A stretch of 64,000 bases of DNA from Leptospira andrefontaineae (GCF_004770105.1 NZ_RQEY01000005.1:62001-126000), one strand, 5' to 3'; shown: positions 35,550 through 45,774, counted from the first letter of the stretch. The notes: generated by a model from the sequence alone, not told the origin. Made by a program: numbers and translations.

Positions 35550-36602
35550 TTATTTTGCGGAATTGTTTTGTTTTCTAAAATCGCTTGGAGTCATTCCCAC
35601 AATTTCTTTGAAGGCTCTATTGAATGGGGCAAGAGATCCGTAGCCCAAATCCATTGCAATCCTGAGCACCTGGAAATCGTTTTTGCTCGGATTAGAGAGC
35701 ATAAACTTCGCTTCTTCGATCCTATAATGATTTAGGAATTCGTTGAAGTTTCGATATCCCAGACCTTTATTTATGAGCCTACGGACCTTCTTCTCTGGAA
35801 CGGCTAACTGTTTAGCCAAGGCCAAGATGGTTAGGTTTTCTTGCAGAAATATCTTTTTGTCTCTCAAAAGAGAATTCAGTTTTTGTAAAAGGTTCTCGTC
35901 TAAAGGATCTTCGGTTTCTTCTTCTTTTTGTATTTCTTCATTGGGGAATACATTCTCTCTGAATTGGAAGATCCGAAAGGAAATGAAAAATACCAATACA
36001 AATATGAAAGAAGAATTGATCAGGTCTAATTGAGCGGAATAACCGGCATCCTTTGTGATCACTTCCATCAATACGACTGACATACTATAGAGTCCGGTTA
36101 CCCAGGAGAAGATGACCCTAAATTCTCTTCTAGATTCAAGTAAGTCTATATTCTTATCTTTTAAAACTTTCCCTAAGGTGAGTAAGATAAGTGTAAGATA
36201 GAATACCTGAGGCATGCTGAATAAAACTTTGGCAAATATAGAGGCTTGCTTTCTGATATCCGAAGCCAGAAAAACATAAAAACAGAATATATTCAGAAAA
36301 AGAAATAATACCCCATGCCAGATCTTTAGTTTGAATCCGTCTTCGAATAGGCTGGATACAAATAGATAGAAAAAGATGGAAACCGAAAAACAACCCGTAT
36401 GGACAAGTATCAGAATAAATATGTTTGTAGAATGATCCAACCAGGGACAAATAAAATAAGCGATCAAAGAAGAAGTGAATAAACTTCCGAGGAGACTACG
36501 CGTACTTAGTTTTACTTGGACCAGAAAGTTTAAGATCAGAAAGCCCAACTGAGCGATCGTGGCCGCTTTTAGATAAAGGATTAAATCGGTCGTTTCGAAC
36601 AT
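35550..36602 (-). CDS. AraC-family regulator with membrane sensor domain
   Basis: 350 residues. The N-terminal 220 contain about seven hydrophobic segments (TIAQLGFLILNFLVQV, SLFTSSLIAYFICPWL, IFILILVHTGCFSVSIFFYLFV and more). The C-terminal 100 are an AraC DNA-binding domain with two helix-turn-helix units (LTILALAKQLAVPEKKVRRLINKGLGYRNFNEFLNHYRIEEAKFML; VLRIAMDLGYGSLAPFNRAFKEIVGMTPSDFR). Membrane-bound AraC proteins are common in Leptospira. It could sense lipid or membrane state. The adjacent hydroxylase gene downstream is the obvious candidate target. Confidence 0.85.
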   Translation of the reverse strand: MFETTDLILYLKAATIAQLGFLILNFLVQVKLSTRSLLGSLFTSSLIAYFICPWLDHSTNIFILILVHTGCFSVSIFFYLFVSSLFEDGFKLKIWHGVLFLFLNIFCFYVFLASDIRKQASIFAKVLFSMPQVFYLTLILLTLGKVLKDKNIDLLESRREFRVIFSWVTGLYSMSVVLMEVITKDAGYSAQLDLINSSFIFVLVFFISFRIFQFRENVFPNEEIQKEEETEDPLDENLLQKLNSLLRDKKIFLQENLTILALAKQLAVPEKKVRRLINKGLGYRNFNEFLNHYRIEEAKFMLSNPSKNDFQVLRIAMDLGYGSLAPFNRAFKEIVGMTPSDFRKQNNSAK

Positions 36603-36731
36603 TTGTTTTGAAAATATATATTTTATCGGGGGCTTCTTTTGGGAAAGAATACTTTACGTATCTAACTAATATTTCAAGTGGGAAAGGCTTTTTTACCTAA
36701 CAAATCGTCATATAACTTAGCGAGGGCATCG

Positions 36732-38027
36732 ATGTCGGTTTCCAATACTTCCAGTGCAGATTACATATCTTCAGATAATTTTGTTGGATCAAAATTGATC
36801 CCGATCTTCGACGTCTGGTCTTCCTCTTTTCCTAGAGAAGAATTCGCCGTTTTTGATTCAGACCTAAGATGTGTATACTTTCGATTGTCTTCTTTCGGTC
36901 AAGGCTCGGATAAAGGAAGTTTTTTAGGAAAAAAATACTCCGAATTTGGTTCGAATTTTTTACCTATCGATGATGATAGATTTGTACATGTTCTAAAAGG
37001 GACTTCTTTCGAAATCGATAGTAATTTTGAAAATAGGATGTTTCGGATCCGTATCTCTCTTCTTAAGTTCCCCGATAATGATTCGAAGCTGATCTTTCTG
37101 GCATGCAATGAACTAGGTGACGAAACTAATCAAACGGGAGAAATTTCGAATCTTACTGAAAGGCAGATCGCCTTCCTCAAGCAGGAGCAATCTTTATATA
37201 GGGAGATTATTTCTATATTTAACTGGAGACAGGAGATAGAAGGTAAGGGCGGAAATCGGATTTGGATGCGACAAGCTCTTCCGAACTTGAATACTTCCCT
37301 CATGCAAGGTTCCGGTATAGGGGCTTTGATTACTTCCTTAGGAGCTTTGTTTGATACCGCTCAGAGAGATGAGAAAAATGCAATCGTTCCTCTCGCCTTT
37401 ATGGATTTACTAGAAGAGAATTTTCAAGTTACTAAAAGACTGATCAAAACAATGGCCGATGCCCAAATTGTCTTTGAGGAAAATTCTCTGAATACTGAAG
37501 AGCTATCCTTAGCGGAAGTTCTGAAGGTTGTAGATGAACAAGTCGACTATATGCAGGATATGCTTCAGATCAAGAAGCAGAATGTAGTAATGTCCATTTT
37601 GAAGAACATAGAATCGCAAAAGATCATTATTTGCAAAGATGCTTTAAAGACGATCGTCAGAGAGATCTTCATCAATGCGATGAAATATTCTCCTGAAGGA
37701 GCGGAGATCATCGTTCTTTATCTTAGAACAGAAAACAATTTTATAATGAAGTTTATCAATCCTCCAAATTACAAGGAGATAGAGAACTTGGATTGTAAAA
37801 ACTCGGAAGAGATCGCCTTATTCCAACCTTTTTTCAGATTAAAAAAAGCGGTAGATGAAAGATATACCAAAGAAGAATTCGGGATCGGTCTAGGTTTGCC
37901 TATCGTTCGAAAGTTGGCGGAAGATATGAATGCGAGAGTTTATTTTACCGTCACAAAATCCAATATCTACGAAAAAGAAGAACGTGAAGTCTGTATTTCT
38001 ATTCAGTTCCAAATGGTTGAATCTTAG
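36732..38027 (+). CDS. Sensor kinase-like protein lacking a phosphoacceptor histidine
   Basis: 431 residues from the ATG at 36732 (GAGGG five bases upstream); an earlier in-frame GTG at 36678 is weaker. The C-terminal 130 residues are a HATPase_c domain: N box REIFINAMKYSPEGAEIIV and G2 box EFGIGLGLPIVRKLAEDM. The G1 box is diverged (MKFINPPNYKEI instead of DxGxG). Between residues 150 and 260, where a HisKA domain would place its His, there is none: the helix reads ALPNLNTSLMQGSGIGALITSLGALFD. No membrane segment. The stop overlaps the cheB stop on the opposite strand by a few bases. A role as an ATP-binding regulator of the chemosensory genes is possible but unproven. Confidence 0.72.
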   Translation: MSVSNTSSADYISSDNFVGSKLIPIFDVWSSSFPREEFAVFDSDLRCVYFRLSSFGQGSDKGSFLGKKYSEFGSNFLPIDDDRFVHVLKGTSFEIDSNFENRMFRIRISLLKFPDNDSKLIFLACNELGDETNQTGEISNLTERQIAFLKQEQSLYREIISIFNWRQEIEGKGGNRIWMRQALPNLNTSLMQGSGIGALITSLGALFDTAQRDEKNAIVPLAFMDLLEENFQVTKRLIKTMADAQIVFEENSLNTEELSLAEVLKVVDEQVDYMQDMLQIKKQNVVMSILKNIESQKIIICKDALKTIVREIFINAMKYSPEGAEIIVLYLRTENNFIMKFINPPNYKEIENLDCKNSEEIALFQPFFRLKKAVDERYTKEEFGIGLGLPIVRKLAEDMNARVYFTVTKSNIYEKEEREVCISIQFQMVES

Positions 38028-39094
38028 AATCGACTTCCGGCGTGTCCGCCTTTCGAAAGGATTTCGGAGGCCATTCTTCTTAAAGGTAATATCGCTTCTG
38101 CTGCGCCTAATTCGATCGCTTCTTTAGGCATTCCGAATACGACAGAGCTAGCTTCGTCCTGGGCAACAGTGTATGCTCCAGTCTTCCTCATTTCTAATAA
38201 TCCTCTAGCTCCATCGTCTCCCATTCCTGTCATAATGATCCCCACTGAGTTCTTTCCAACTTGTTGGGAGACGGATCGAAAAAGTACATCTACAGAAGGT
38301 CGATGCCGATTGATCGGAGGCCCATCTTTTAGGTCGACGTAAAATCTAGCTCCACTCATTCGGATCGTCATATGTCTGTTTCCAGGAGCGATCACAGCTT
38401 TTCCCGGTGGGATTTCCTCACCTTGTTCCGCTTCCTTTACTCCTACTTGGCAAATGGAATCTAAACGTTTGGCGAATTGTGCCGTGAACTTTTCCGGCAT
38501 ATGCTGGACGATCGCGATAGGAGGGGAAAGAGGAGGAAGTTCCGTTAGTATAGTCTCTAAGGCGTTTGTTCCTCCTGTAGAAGTTCCTATGGCGACTAAT
38601 TTCCAAGTTGTATCCGCAGATATTTTATTATCAGTATTAGTTTTGTGTATTTGAGGTTTACTAGTATTAGGAATCGCTAATTTAGAAATTCTGGATTGGG
38701 AAGCCGCTTGAACGATCCTCAAAAAGGTTTCCGCAGATTCCTCCAAAAAACCGCCTACATTTAATTTCGGTTTCGAAATGATATCCACAGCTCCGGAACT
38801 AAAGGCTTCCATAGTGACGGCGGCTCCTTCCTGTGTCAGGGAAGAGCAGATCACGATTGGAGTAGGTCTCTCCGCCATAATTTTTTTTAAAAAGGATATT
38901 CCATCCATTCTAGGCATTTCGATATCCAATACGATTACATCTGGCCAATAGTTTTGCATTTTTTGAAGAGCGAAAATCGGATCCGAAGCGGTAAAAATTT
39001 CGGAAACATTCGGATCTTTCGTTAGGATCGTTGTTAAGTTTTGGCGAACGACTGCAGAGTCGTCCACTATCATAACTGAATAATGTCCGCTCAT
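38024..39094 (-). CDS. cheB: Protein-glutamate methylesterase CheB
   Basis: 356 residues. An N-terminal receiver domain has the phosphorylated Asp in VIVLDIEMPRMDGISFL. After a linker, the C-terminal methylesterase domain has Ser in AIGTSTGGTNAL, His in IVQHMPEKFTAQ and Asp in GMGDDGARGLLEM. It removes methyl groups from receptor glutamates and is activated by CheA phosphorylation. It is the last gene of the che operon, with ATGA-type overlap to cheR. It converges on the sensor-like gene, with overlapping stops. Confidence 0.95.
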   Translation of the reverse strand: MSGHYSVMIVDDSAVVRQNLTTILTKDPNVSEIFTASDPIFALQKMQNYWPDVIVLDIEMPRMDGISFLKKIMAERPTPIVICSSLTQEGAAVTMEAFSSGAVDIISKPKLNVGGFLEESAETFLRIVQAASQSRISKLAIPNTSKPQIHKTNTDNKISADTTWKLVAIGTSTGGTNALETILTELPPLSPPIAIVQHMPEKFTAQFAKRLDSICQVGVKEAEQGEEIPPGKAVIAPGNRHMTIRMSGARFYVDLKDGPPINRHRPSVDVLFRSVSQQVGKNSVGIIMTGMGDDGARGLLEMRKTGAYTVAQDEASSVVFGMPKEAIELGAAEAILPLRRMASEILSKGGHAGSRF

Positions 39095-39900
39095 ATTTTT
39101 TGATACACGGAAGTCCGTATTAATTTGAAATTACTACGAATGCCGGTTAATGATTCGGAATGACCTATAATAAGGATGGCTCCTGGAGAAAGAATGGATT
39201 CGATCTTATCTATTATCATTTGTTTTTCCTTCGGTTCAAAATAGATCATAACGTTCCTAAGAAAAACTATATCCGGTTTGAAACTTCCCGGTAATCTTTC
39301 AAAAGTTGTAAGGTTTGTAACTTCGAAACGGATCCTGGATCTGATCTCCTTAGCAAAAGTGAAATACCCGTTGAATTCTTCTTTTCCTTTCAGACAATAA
39401 CGCTTTAGATAATGGTTAGGTATCTGTTCCGAACCTTGAATAGGATAAAAAGCATCTCTCGCTTTTTCTACACTGTCCGTGCAAATATCGGTTCCTAAGA
39501 TCGACCAATTGTCCGAACCTAATTTATCCTGCATGATCAATCCGGCGCTATAAGCCTCTTCCCCAGTGGAAGCAGCCGCGCTCCAGATCTTAGTGGGCGG
39601 ATTATTTCGATTTTCTAATATATTTTCAAGGAAGTCATAATGAGCAGGCTCTCTAAAAAAATGAGTTACATGCGTAGTAATCAGGCTAATGAAAATGTTT
39701 CTTTCTTCTTTGTCAAAATCACTTTTGACTATATCCAAGTATTCTCCGTAAGAGTTGCAATTCCTAGCCCGAACTCGTTTGGATAAACGACTAACGATCA
39801 GATTTTTCTTCTTCTCCCCCATACGAATACCTGTATATTTAAATATCAGGGCCGCAAAGGAGAGAAATTCCGACTGGCTGATACTGAGGTTGGCGTTCAT
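39091..39900 (-). CDS. cheR: Chemotaxis methyltransferase CheR
   Basis: 269 residues. The N-terminal alpha domain (SEFLSFAALIFKYTGIRMGEKKKNLIVSRLSKRVRA) is followed by the SAM domain, with AAASTGEEAYSAGLIMQDKLG and NVMIYFEPKEKQMIIDKI. It methylates receptor glutamates using SAM. The receptor gene in the same operon has no C-terminal pentapeptide, so CheR would dock another way. Start at the ATG overlapping cheW. Confidence 0.95.
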   Translation of the reverse strand: MNANLSISQSEFLSFAALIFKYTGIRMGEKKKNLIVSRLSKRVRARNCNSYGEYLDIVKSDFDKEERNIFISLITTHVTHFFREPAHYDFLENILENRNNPPTKIWSAAASTGEEAYSAGLIMQDKLGSDNWSILGTDICTDSVEKARDAFYPIQGSEQIPNHYLKRYCLKGKEEFNGYFTFAKEIRSRIRFEVTNLTTFERLPGSFKPDIVFLRNVMIYFEPKEKQMIIDKIESILSPGAILIIGHSESLTGIRSNFKLIRTSVYQKI

Positions 39901-40418
39901 CCTTCCTGGCCTACCGGAGTAAGATTTTCCATTTCTTCTTCGGTTTTACCGTATAAGGAAATTACTTCGTTAAAATCAAGCATCATCGCCGGATTAAGAA
40001 GAATGATCACCCTGTTCTCCAGTTTTCCTATTCCTCGAATGAAATCGGTCTTGATATTAGCCCCGAAAGCAGGAACAGGGTCCACGCATTCCGGAGGAAT
40101 GGTAGCCACTTCGTTCACTGAATCCACTAAAACTCCCGCAATCACTTTATTCTCTTCATTAGGAATTTCTAAAATGATAATGCAGGTACGTTTTGTGGAC
40201 TCTATGTCGCGGTTCTGGAATAATTTTGCAAGGTCCATTACCGAGACTACATTTCCTCTTAGATTGATCACTCCGCTGATGAACTTGGATGTTCTAGGCA
40301 CCCTAGTAGGTTCGCGAAATTCTAAGATCTCCCTTACCTTAAGTATCTCCACTCCGAACTCGTCCTGACCAAGTCGAAATGTGAGATACTGGTTTGCGTT
40401 AATTTGCATTGCTCTCAT
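39897..40418 (-). CDS. cheW: Chemotaxis coupling protein CheW
   Basis: 173 residues. A beta-barrel CheW domain: YLTFRLGQDEFGVEILKVREILEF, TKFISGVINLRGNVVSVMDLAKLF and VAGVLVDSVNEVATIP, with a short C-terminal extension. It couples the receptor to CheA. The start at 40418 has AAGGAG eight bases upstream. The gene follows the receptor by 12 bases. Confidence 0.94.
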   Translation of the reverse strand: MRAMQINANQYLTFRLGQDEFGVEILKVREILEFREPTRVPRTSKFISGVINLRGNVVSVMDLAKLFQNRDIESTKRTCIIILEIPNEENKVIAGVLVDSVNEVATIPPECVDPVPAFGANIKTDFIRGIGKLENRVIILLNPAMMLDFNEVISLYGKTEEEMENLTPVGQEG

Positions 40419-40430
40419 CGGAACATCTCC

Positions 40431-43382
40431 TTAGAATCTTCCGAACTTCGATTCGTTGAAGGTATGGTTTCCATTCCGATATTCTTTGGAGTTTCCTGAG
40501 GATTTGCCGGAGTGAACAGGTTCAAAAGAGGAGCCTGAGTAAACTTCTTCCATTCCGTTGATTTTGAAATGTTGAACGACTTTCTGCAAACCTTGAGCCT
40601 GCGCGGATAACTCTTCAGCCATACTGGACAACTCTTCAGAAGCGGCAGCGTTTTGTTGGGTTACTCGATCCAACTGGCTCATCGCAGTATTGATCTGTCC
40701 CACGCCTTGCTTTTGCTCTCTACTCGCTGCAGAAACTTCTCTGATCAGATCTGAAATTTTGGTGATATTCGGGATAATCTCCTCTATCAGGCTTCCTGCT
40801 CTTTCTGCCACGTTAACCGAATTTTTGGCAAAGTGACTGATCTCTCCCGCATAACTTTGGCTTCTTTCCGCAAGTTTTCTTACTTCATTAGCCACTACCG
40901 CGAATCCCATTCCATGTTCTCCAGCACGAGCTGCTTCAATCGCTGCGTTCAATGCAAGAAGATTCGTTTGATAGGCGATATCTTCCACAGACGTGATCTT
41001 TTCCGCGATATCTTTCATGGCCTGAACCGCAAGACGGACCGCTTCTCCACCTTCGTTCGCATGGTTGACCATGCTGGAAGCCATCACTTCGGTTTGTCTG
41101 GAGTTATCCGCATTCTGCTCAATAGTCGCAGTCATTTCTTCCAAGGAAGCGCTTGTTTCCTCTACGTTAGCCGATTGTTCGGTTGCACCTTGGCTCATTG
41201 TCTGGGAAGTAGCACTTACTTCTTCGGCAGCACTCGCAAAGGAAGACGCGGCTTTTCCTACTTCCGAAATGCTTCTGGAAAGTTTGTCTATTGTACTGTT
41301 TACCGAATCTCTTAGTTCGCCTAATTTACCTTTATAGTTTCCTTTGACGAATTGGGTAAGATCCCCTTGTTCTAAGGAGGATTGGATATCCATTACTTCA
41401 TTGATCGGTCCGACGATCGCCTCTAAAGTAGCGTTTACACCTTCAATGATCCGCTTGAAGTCTCCTTTATGTTTGGTTGCATCTGCTCTGGTATCAAGTT
41501 TTCCTAATACTGCCGCTTCCGCCAATTCGTTAGCGTCCGCGATTAAACCTTTAATATTCGCACGAACTTGATCGATCGCTTCGTTGATAAATCTTTTTTT
41601 ACCTGGAAGTTTTTCGATATCGGCATCCATATTTCCTTCGCCGAACTGTTTAAAACATTCCATCGCTTTTTTCTTAACTGCGATATGAGAGAAGACCATA
41701 TCGTTAATGCCGTCAGACATTGTTTTGAATGCACCTTTAAACTTGGAGCTATCGATCTTAATGTCAATGTCTCCGGCCTCATGTTCTTGGGCCATTTTTG
41801 ACATCTCTTCGATCAGACCTTTGATATTAGCTCTAACTTGGTCGATGGTTTCGTTAATGAATTGTTTTTTACCTGGAAGTTTTTCGATATCGGCATCCAT
41901 ATTTCCTTCGCCGAATTGTTTAAAACATTCCATCGCTTTTTTCTTAACAGCGATATGAGCAAAAACCATATCGTTAATGCCGTCAGACATTGTTTTGAAT
42001 GCGCCTTTGAACTTGGAGCTATCGATCTTAACGTCGATGTCTCCGGCCTCATGTTCTTGGGCCATTTTTGTCATTTCCGCGATCAGGCCTTTTATATTAG
42101 CTCTTACTTGGTCGATGGTTTCGTTAATGAATTGTTTTTTACCCGGAAGTTTTTCGATATCGGCATCCATATTTCCTTCGCCGAACTGTTTAAAACATTC
42201 CATCGCTTTTTTCTTAACTGCGATATGAGAGAAGACCATATCGTTAATGCCGTCCGACATTGTTTTGAATGTGCCTTTGAACTTGGAACTATCGATCTTA
42301 ACGTCGATGTCTCCGGCTTCATGCTCCTTGGACATTTTACTCATTTCAGTTACTAAACCATTTATATTAGCTCTAACTTGGTCGATGGTTTCGTTAATGA
42401 ATTGTTTTTTACCTGGAAGTTTTTCGATATCGGCATCCATATTTCCTTCGCCGAATTGTTTAAAACATTCCATCGCTTTTTTCTTAACTGCGATATGAGC
42501 AAAGACCATATCGTTAATGCCTTCCGACATTGTTTTGAATGCACCGGTGAACTTGGAGCTATCGATCTTAACGTCGATGTCCCCGGCTTCATGTTCTTTG
42601 GACATTTTTGTCATTTCGAACAAAAGATCCTTTAAGGAAGATTGAAGGATAGATAACTGTAATAGCAGACCGTTTTGGTTCATATGGTCCGTATCGATCT
42701 CGCTAGTCAGATCTCCTGAGGCAATTTTTTTCGTAATCTTGGAAAGAAGAGAATAATCTCCACCTAACTGTTGGCTGATCTGAATTCCGATCCTCCAGCT
42801 CAGGATGGCGAAAGACGTTATAATCCCTATGGAAATTAAGATCAAAAGAATGGATGCTGATAAAACGGAAGATTCAGTTTCTATACCTTTTTGTTTAAAG
42901 GAAACGGTCGCATATTCTGATCTACCTTTCAGTGAAGAAAGAAACTTCTTCGCAGCTATTTCTTCCTTCGCTTTGAATTCACTTTCTTCTAAACTATTCG
43001 CGTTTTCTAGTAGGATCCCGTTTGCAAAGGTTTGTAAGTATTCCTCAGAAGCCGATTTCACAGTGGAAATAAGTTCTGCTTCCTTTTTATCGGAAACTAT
43101 ATCTGAGTTTTCGGATAAGGTGGAAGAGATTGTTTCCCGATCTTTTTGGATTTGGGATATAATTTCCGATCTTCGGTTCTGGTCCTTATTCCAATAATTT
43201 TCTCTGACTAGAGATCTTAATTCAGAAAAAGAAGCGGATATATTTTCCCAATTAGAAGAAGCGGATGCCCCATTTCCACCTTTTTGTATCTGATTCATTT
43301 GATAGATGGAAAGTCCGTCTATAATTCCAAGACCGACTAACCCAATTACAATGATTGCAAGTAACTTCTGTGCAATGCTCAT
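40431..43382 (-). CDS. Methyl-accepting chemotaxis protein with four near-identical repeats
   Basis: 983 residues from the ATG at 43382 (GGAGG five bases upstream; a TTG at 43394 is in frame but would put the ribosome site inside). TM1 ([18 protein letters not shown]) and TM2 ([21 protein letters not shown]) flank a roughly 150-residue periplasmic sensor. Behind a canonical HAMP come four tandem units of 90 residues at about 255-613. Each contains [19 protein letters not shown] and [17 protein letters not shown], probably poly-HAMP-like. Then a diverged HAMP and the signalling tip ([21 protein letters not shown]). No NWETF tail. The signal sensed is unknown. Confidence 0.93.
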   Translation of the reverse strand: MSIAQKLLAIIVIGLVGLGIIDGLSIYQMNQIQKGGNGASASSNWENISASFSELRSLVRENYWNKDQNRRSEIISQIQKDRETISSTLSENSDIVSDKKEAELISTVKSASEEYLQTFANGILLENANSLEESEFKAKEEIAAKKFLSSLKGRSEYATVSFKQKGIETESSVLSASILLILISIGIITSFAILSWRIGIQISQQLGGDYSLLSKITKKIASGDLTSEIDTDHMNQNGLLLQLSILQSSLKDLLFEMTKMSKEHEAGDIDVKIDSSKFTGAFKTMSEGINDMVFAHIAVKKKAMECFKQFGEGNMDADIEKLPGKKQFINETIDQVRANINGLVTEMSKMSKEHEAGDIDVKIDSSKFKGTFKTMSDGINDMVFSHIAVKKKAMECFKQFGEGNMDADIEKLPGKKQFINETIDQVRANIKGLIAEMTKMAQEHEAGDIDVKIDSSKFKGAFKTMSDGINDMVFAHIAVKKKAMECFKQFGEGNMDADIEKLPGKKQFINETIDQVRANIKGLIEEMSKMAQEHEAGDIDIKIDSSKFKGAFKTMSDGINDMVFSHIAVKKKAMECFKQFGEGNMDADIEKLPGKKRFINEAIDQVRANIKGLIADANELAEAAVLGKLDTRADATKHKGDFKRIIEGVNATLEAIVGPINEVMDIQSSLEQGDLTQFVKGNYKGKLGELRDSVNSTIDKLSRSISEVGKAASSFASAAEEVSATSQTMSQGATEQSANVEETSASLEEMTATIEQNADNSRQTEVMASSMVNHANEGGEAVRLAVQAMKDIAEKITSVEDIAYQTNLLALNAAIEAARAGEHGMGFAVVANEVRKLAERSQSYAGEISHFAKNSVNVAERAGSLIEEIIPNITKISDLIREVSAASREQKQGVGQINTAMSQLDRVTQQNAAASEELSSMAEELSAQAQGLQKVVQHFKINGMEEVYSGSSFEPVHSGKSSGNSKEYRNGNHTFNESKFGRF
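41541..42620. repeat. Four tandem 270-bp coding repeats
   Basis: The sequence TTTTCGATATCGGCATCC recurs at 41611, 41881, 42151 and 42421, exactly 270 bases apart, within the receptor gene. Units two to four are almost identical over their whole length; the unit at the lowest coordinates is more diverged. Open frames on the opposite strand here are shadows of the repeat and not genes. Confidence 0.9.
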
Positions 43383-43415
43383 ATTATCCTCCAACTCCCG
43401 ATTGGGACGTTAATA

Positions 43416-45446
43416 TTATTTCGAAGCCTCCGAGAGGCTGGTGATTTGCAGATTCAGTTCATTATTTAGTGTTTTCTCGTTATTTATCCTAACTCTGGAA
43501 AGCAACGTTGTAGTATCTATAATCATTGCTACGGATCCATCTCCCATGAGAGCAAATCCGCTGACGCCTTGAGTATCTTCAAAAAGACCACCTAACGGTT
43601 TTATAACGGAATGGATCCTGCCTAAAAGTTCGTTAACGATCAGTCCTGCTTGAAGATTTCCGGAGTTTACGATGACCAGGTTTCTTCTTCCTTCCGTTCC
43701 GATCGGCTCGCCGAACCAATCGTTCATGTCGACGTAAGGCATGATCTTATCCCGAACTTTGATATAATTTTGCTCTCCGACTAGGAATTCCTGAGGATGG
43801 AATTCCATACATTCCTTCACCATGTCCAATGGGATCGCGTATTTGTTTTTTCCGATCCTCAAAAGGAATCCGTCTATATTCGCGAGAGTAAGAGGGAGTA
43901 TGATCTTAAAAGTAGTACCTTTTCCTTTTCCGGAGCTTATCTCAATTCTTCCTCTTAAGGATTCTACGTTCTTCTTTACAACATCAAGTCCGACTCCTCT
44001 TCCTGAGAGTTCTGTTACACTTGCCGCAGTGGAGAATCCTGGTTCGAATAAAAGTGAATAGATCTGGTCTTCATTAATTGCGTCTCCTTCTTTATATAAG
44101 CCTTTTTCTTTCGCTCTTTCAAGGACTGCTTGAGGATCTATTCCTTTTCCATCATCGGATATTTCTATGAAGATCTCTCCAGCCTTATGAGAAGCCGCTA
44201 ATACTATTAATGCCTCGGAAGGTTTTCCTAAATTTATCCTTTCCTCTTGAGAGGACTCAATTCCATGATCTATGGAATTTCGGACCATATGCGTCAATGG
44301 ATCGACTAGGTTGTCTATTAAGTTTTTATCAAGTTCTGTTTCTCCGCCTTTAATTTCTAAACGGACGGATTTACCTGTTTGTTTTCCTAATTCAAAGACG
44401 ACTCTTGAATACCTGCTGAATAAGGTTTGTACAGGGACCATTCTGAGTTTTAAACTGTTGGAACGTATTTCCTCCAAGAGGCGAGACATTCTATGAGTGA
44501 GTTCTTCTAAGAATTCGTCTTTTAATCCTAACGCTATCTGTTGAAGAGCGGAAGAGATAACTACAACTTCTCCCACTTGATCTACTACTAAGTCTAATTT
44601 ATCCGCATCTACACGTATACTTCTCGAGGCAGAGGTCTTTTTTTTTGTCCCAGTATCCGATTTTCCCTGAAATACATTCTTCGAAGTGCTCTCATTTTGA
44701 TCGGAGTAAATAATAGAAGAAGGACTGGAAGCGGATTCGAGTTGGATACTCATGTCCGCGCTTGCGAATTCGAAGGATTCTACGATTTCTTCCTTAGTAA
44801 GTTCAGATCTGTAAACGGCTTCTATATCGAAAAAACAACTGGCTGCTTCCAGATCGGAAAATTTAGGTATCTTTTCTTCATCTAATTTGATCTCGCTCAG
44901 TTCGCCTTTTTCGGAAAGATATCTGAGAAAAGGGTAAGGATCCAGTCCATTAACAAAAAGATTGCTACCACATGAAATATGGAGTTTCCAAGTTTTGGAT
45001 TCCATAGTATTCGAATTTTTGTCAGAAGTTTTTTGATCTGAATGGAAAGAATTAGGACTATGTTTAGAAAGGCTGAAAATCAGATTTTCACCTTCTTTTA
45101 AGATCTCTTCGCTTTCGAATTCTCCCGTTTCAAAAGTATCCAAGCGGAGAAATAAATGATCCTTGCATTGAAGGATTATCTGGATAAGATCAGTGGACGG
45201 TTCTAAGCTGCCAGAGCGTACCTTATCCAAGGTTTCCTCTAAAAAATGTACGAAGTCCGCGATTTTAGAGAAATCGTACATTCCAGCGGTTCCTTTGATT
45301 GTATGAACCGATCTGAATAACGAATTCAATAATTCCTTTTCTCTGTTTCCTTCTCCGATCTTAACTAAATCTCTTTCCAGAGACTCGAGCATATCTCTAG
45401 TCTCCGAAACGAAATCACTGAACCCGGGTTTTTCCCTAGGATCCAT
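43416..45446 (-). CDS. cheA: Chemotaxis histidine kinase CheA
   Basis: 676 residues. The P1 Hpt domain has the phosphorylated His in SLFRSVHTIKGTAGMYDF. A domain around residues 150-240 (WKLHISCGSNLFVNGLDPYPFLRYLSEKGELS) is followed by the P3 dimer helix (RSIRVDADKLDLVVDQVGEVVV) and the P4 kinase with LVDPLTHMVRNSIDHGIES, IEISDDGKGID and ELSGRGVGLDVVKKNVESLRG. The P5 CheW-like domain ends the protein. It phosphorylates CheY and CheB. It overlaps the upstream STAS gene by about ten bases, so they are co-translated. Confidence 0.95.
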   Translation of the reverse strand: MDPREKPGFSDFVSETRDMLESLERDLVKIGEGNREKELLNSLFRSVHTIKGTAGMYDFSKIADFVHFLEETLDKVRSGSLEPSTDLIQIILQCKDHLFLRLDTFETGEFESEEILKEGENLIFSLSKHSPNSFHSDQKTSDKNSNTMESKTWKLHISCGSNLFVNGLDPYPFLRYLSEKGELSEIKLDEEKIPKFSDLEAASCFFDIEAVYRSELTKEEIVESFEFASADMSIQLESASSPSSIIYSDQNESTSKNVFQGKSDTGTKKKTSASRSIRVDADKLDLVVDQVGEVVVISSALQQIALGLKDEFLEELTHRMSRLLEEIRSNSLKLRMVPVQTLFSRYSRVVFELGKQTGKSVRLEIKGGETELDKNLIDNLVDPLTHMVRNSIDHGIESSQEERINLGKPSEALIVLAASHKAGEIFIEISDDGKGIDPQAVLERAKEKGLYKEGDAINEDQIYSLLFEPGFSTAASVTELSGRGVGLDVVKKNVESLRGRIEISSGKGKGTTFKIILPLTLANIDGFLLRIGKNKYAIPLDMVKECMEFHPQEFLVGEQNYIKVRDKIMPYVDMNDWFGEPIGTEGRRNLVIVNSGNLQAGLIVNELLGRIHSVIKPLGGLFEDTQGVSGFALMGDGSVAMIIDTTTLLSRVRINNEKTLNNELNLQITSLSEASK

Positions 45447-45750
45447 GATTTATTCCTTCGTTAGCGGATGCAATATACGGGCCTAACAAAAAATCTTTAT
45501 TATAAAATCTTACTATTCTTTCCACAGATTCGGATGGTGAAACTACGACTAGTTTGTTTCCCTTTGATTCCAATTCCTTTTGGATGGAGAGTAAAAATTG
45601 TAAAGAGGATGTATCGAACTCGCTTATTTCAGAAAGATCCAAACATAGATCTAAATCCGTGTATGGAAGTAACTTAGAGCGCATCGCAGCTAACCTACGC
45701 GCCCTCAGCTCTCCCTTGATCTTAATTTTATTCTTACGGTTAATATCCAT
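45436..45750 (-). CDS. STAS-domain protein (anti-sigma antagonist-like)
   Basis: 104 residues covering one STAS domain: INRKNKIKIKGELRARRLAAM, DLCLDLSEISEFDTSSLQFLL with the usual phosphorylatable Ser region (DTSS), and NKLVVVSPSESVERIVRFYN. It is between cheY and cheA in one operon and likely acts in the signalling pathway, perhaps via phosphorylation or binding to the kinase. Alternative: a partner of an unlinked anti-sigma factor. Overlaps cheA. Confidence 0.85.
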   Translation of the reverse strand: MDINRKNKIKIKGELRARRLAAMRSKLLPYTDLDLCLDLSEISEFDTSSLQFLLSIQKELESKGNKLVVVSPSESVERIVRFYNKDFLLGPYIASANEGINHGS

Positions 45751-45774
45751 CGATGAATAGTGGAAGTCCGTTCT

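Noticed and set aside
41541..42620. CRISPR-like array
   Set aside because: The period is 270 bases and the repeats are coding without spacers of unique sequence. It is a protein tandem repeat.
41568..42635. Plus-strand open frames of 70-170 residues inside the receptor gene
   Set aside because: They are antisense readings of the 270-bp coding repeats, repeated with the same period and without ribosome sites. No independent family features.
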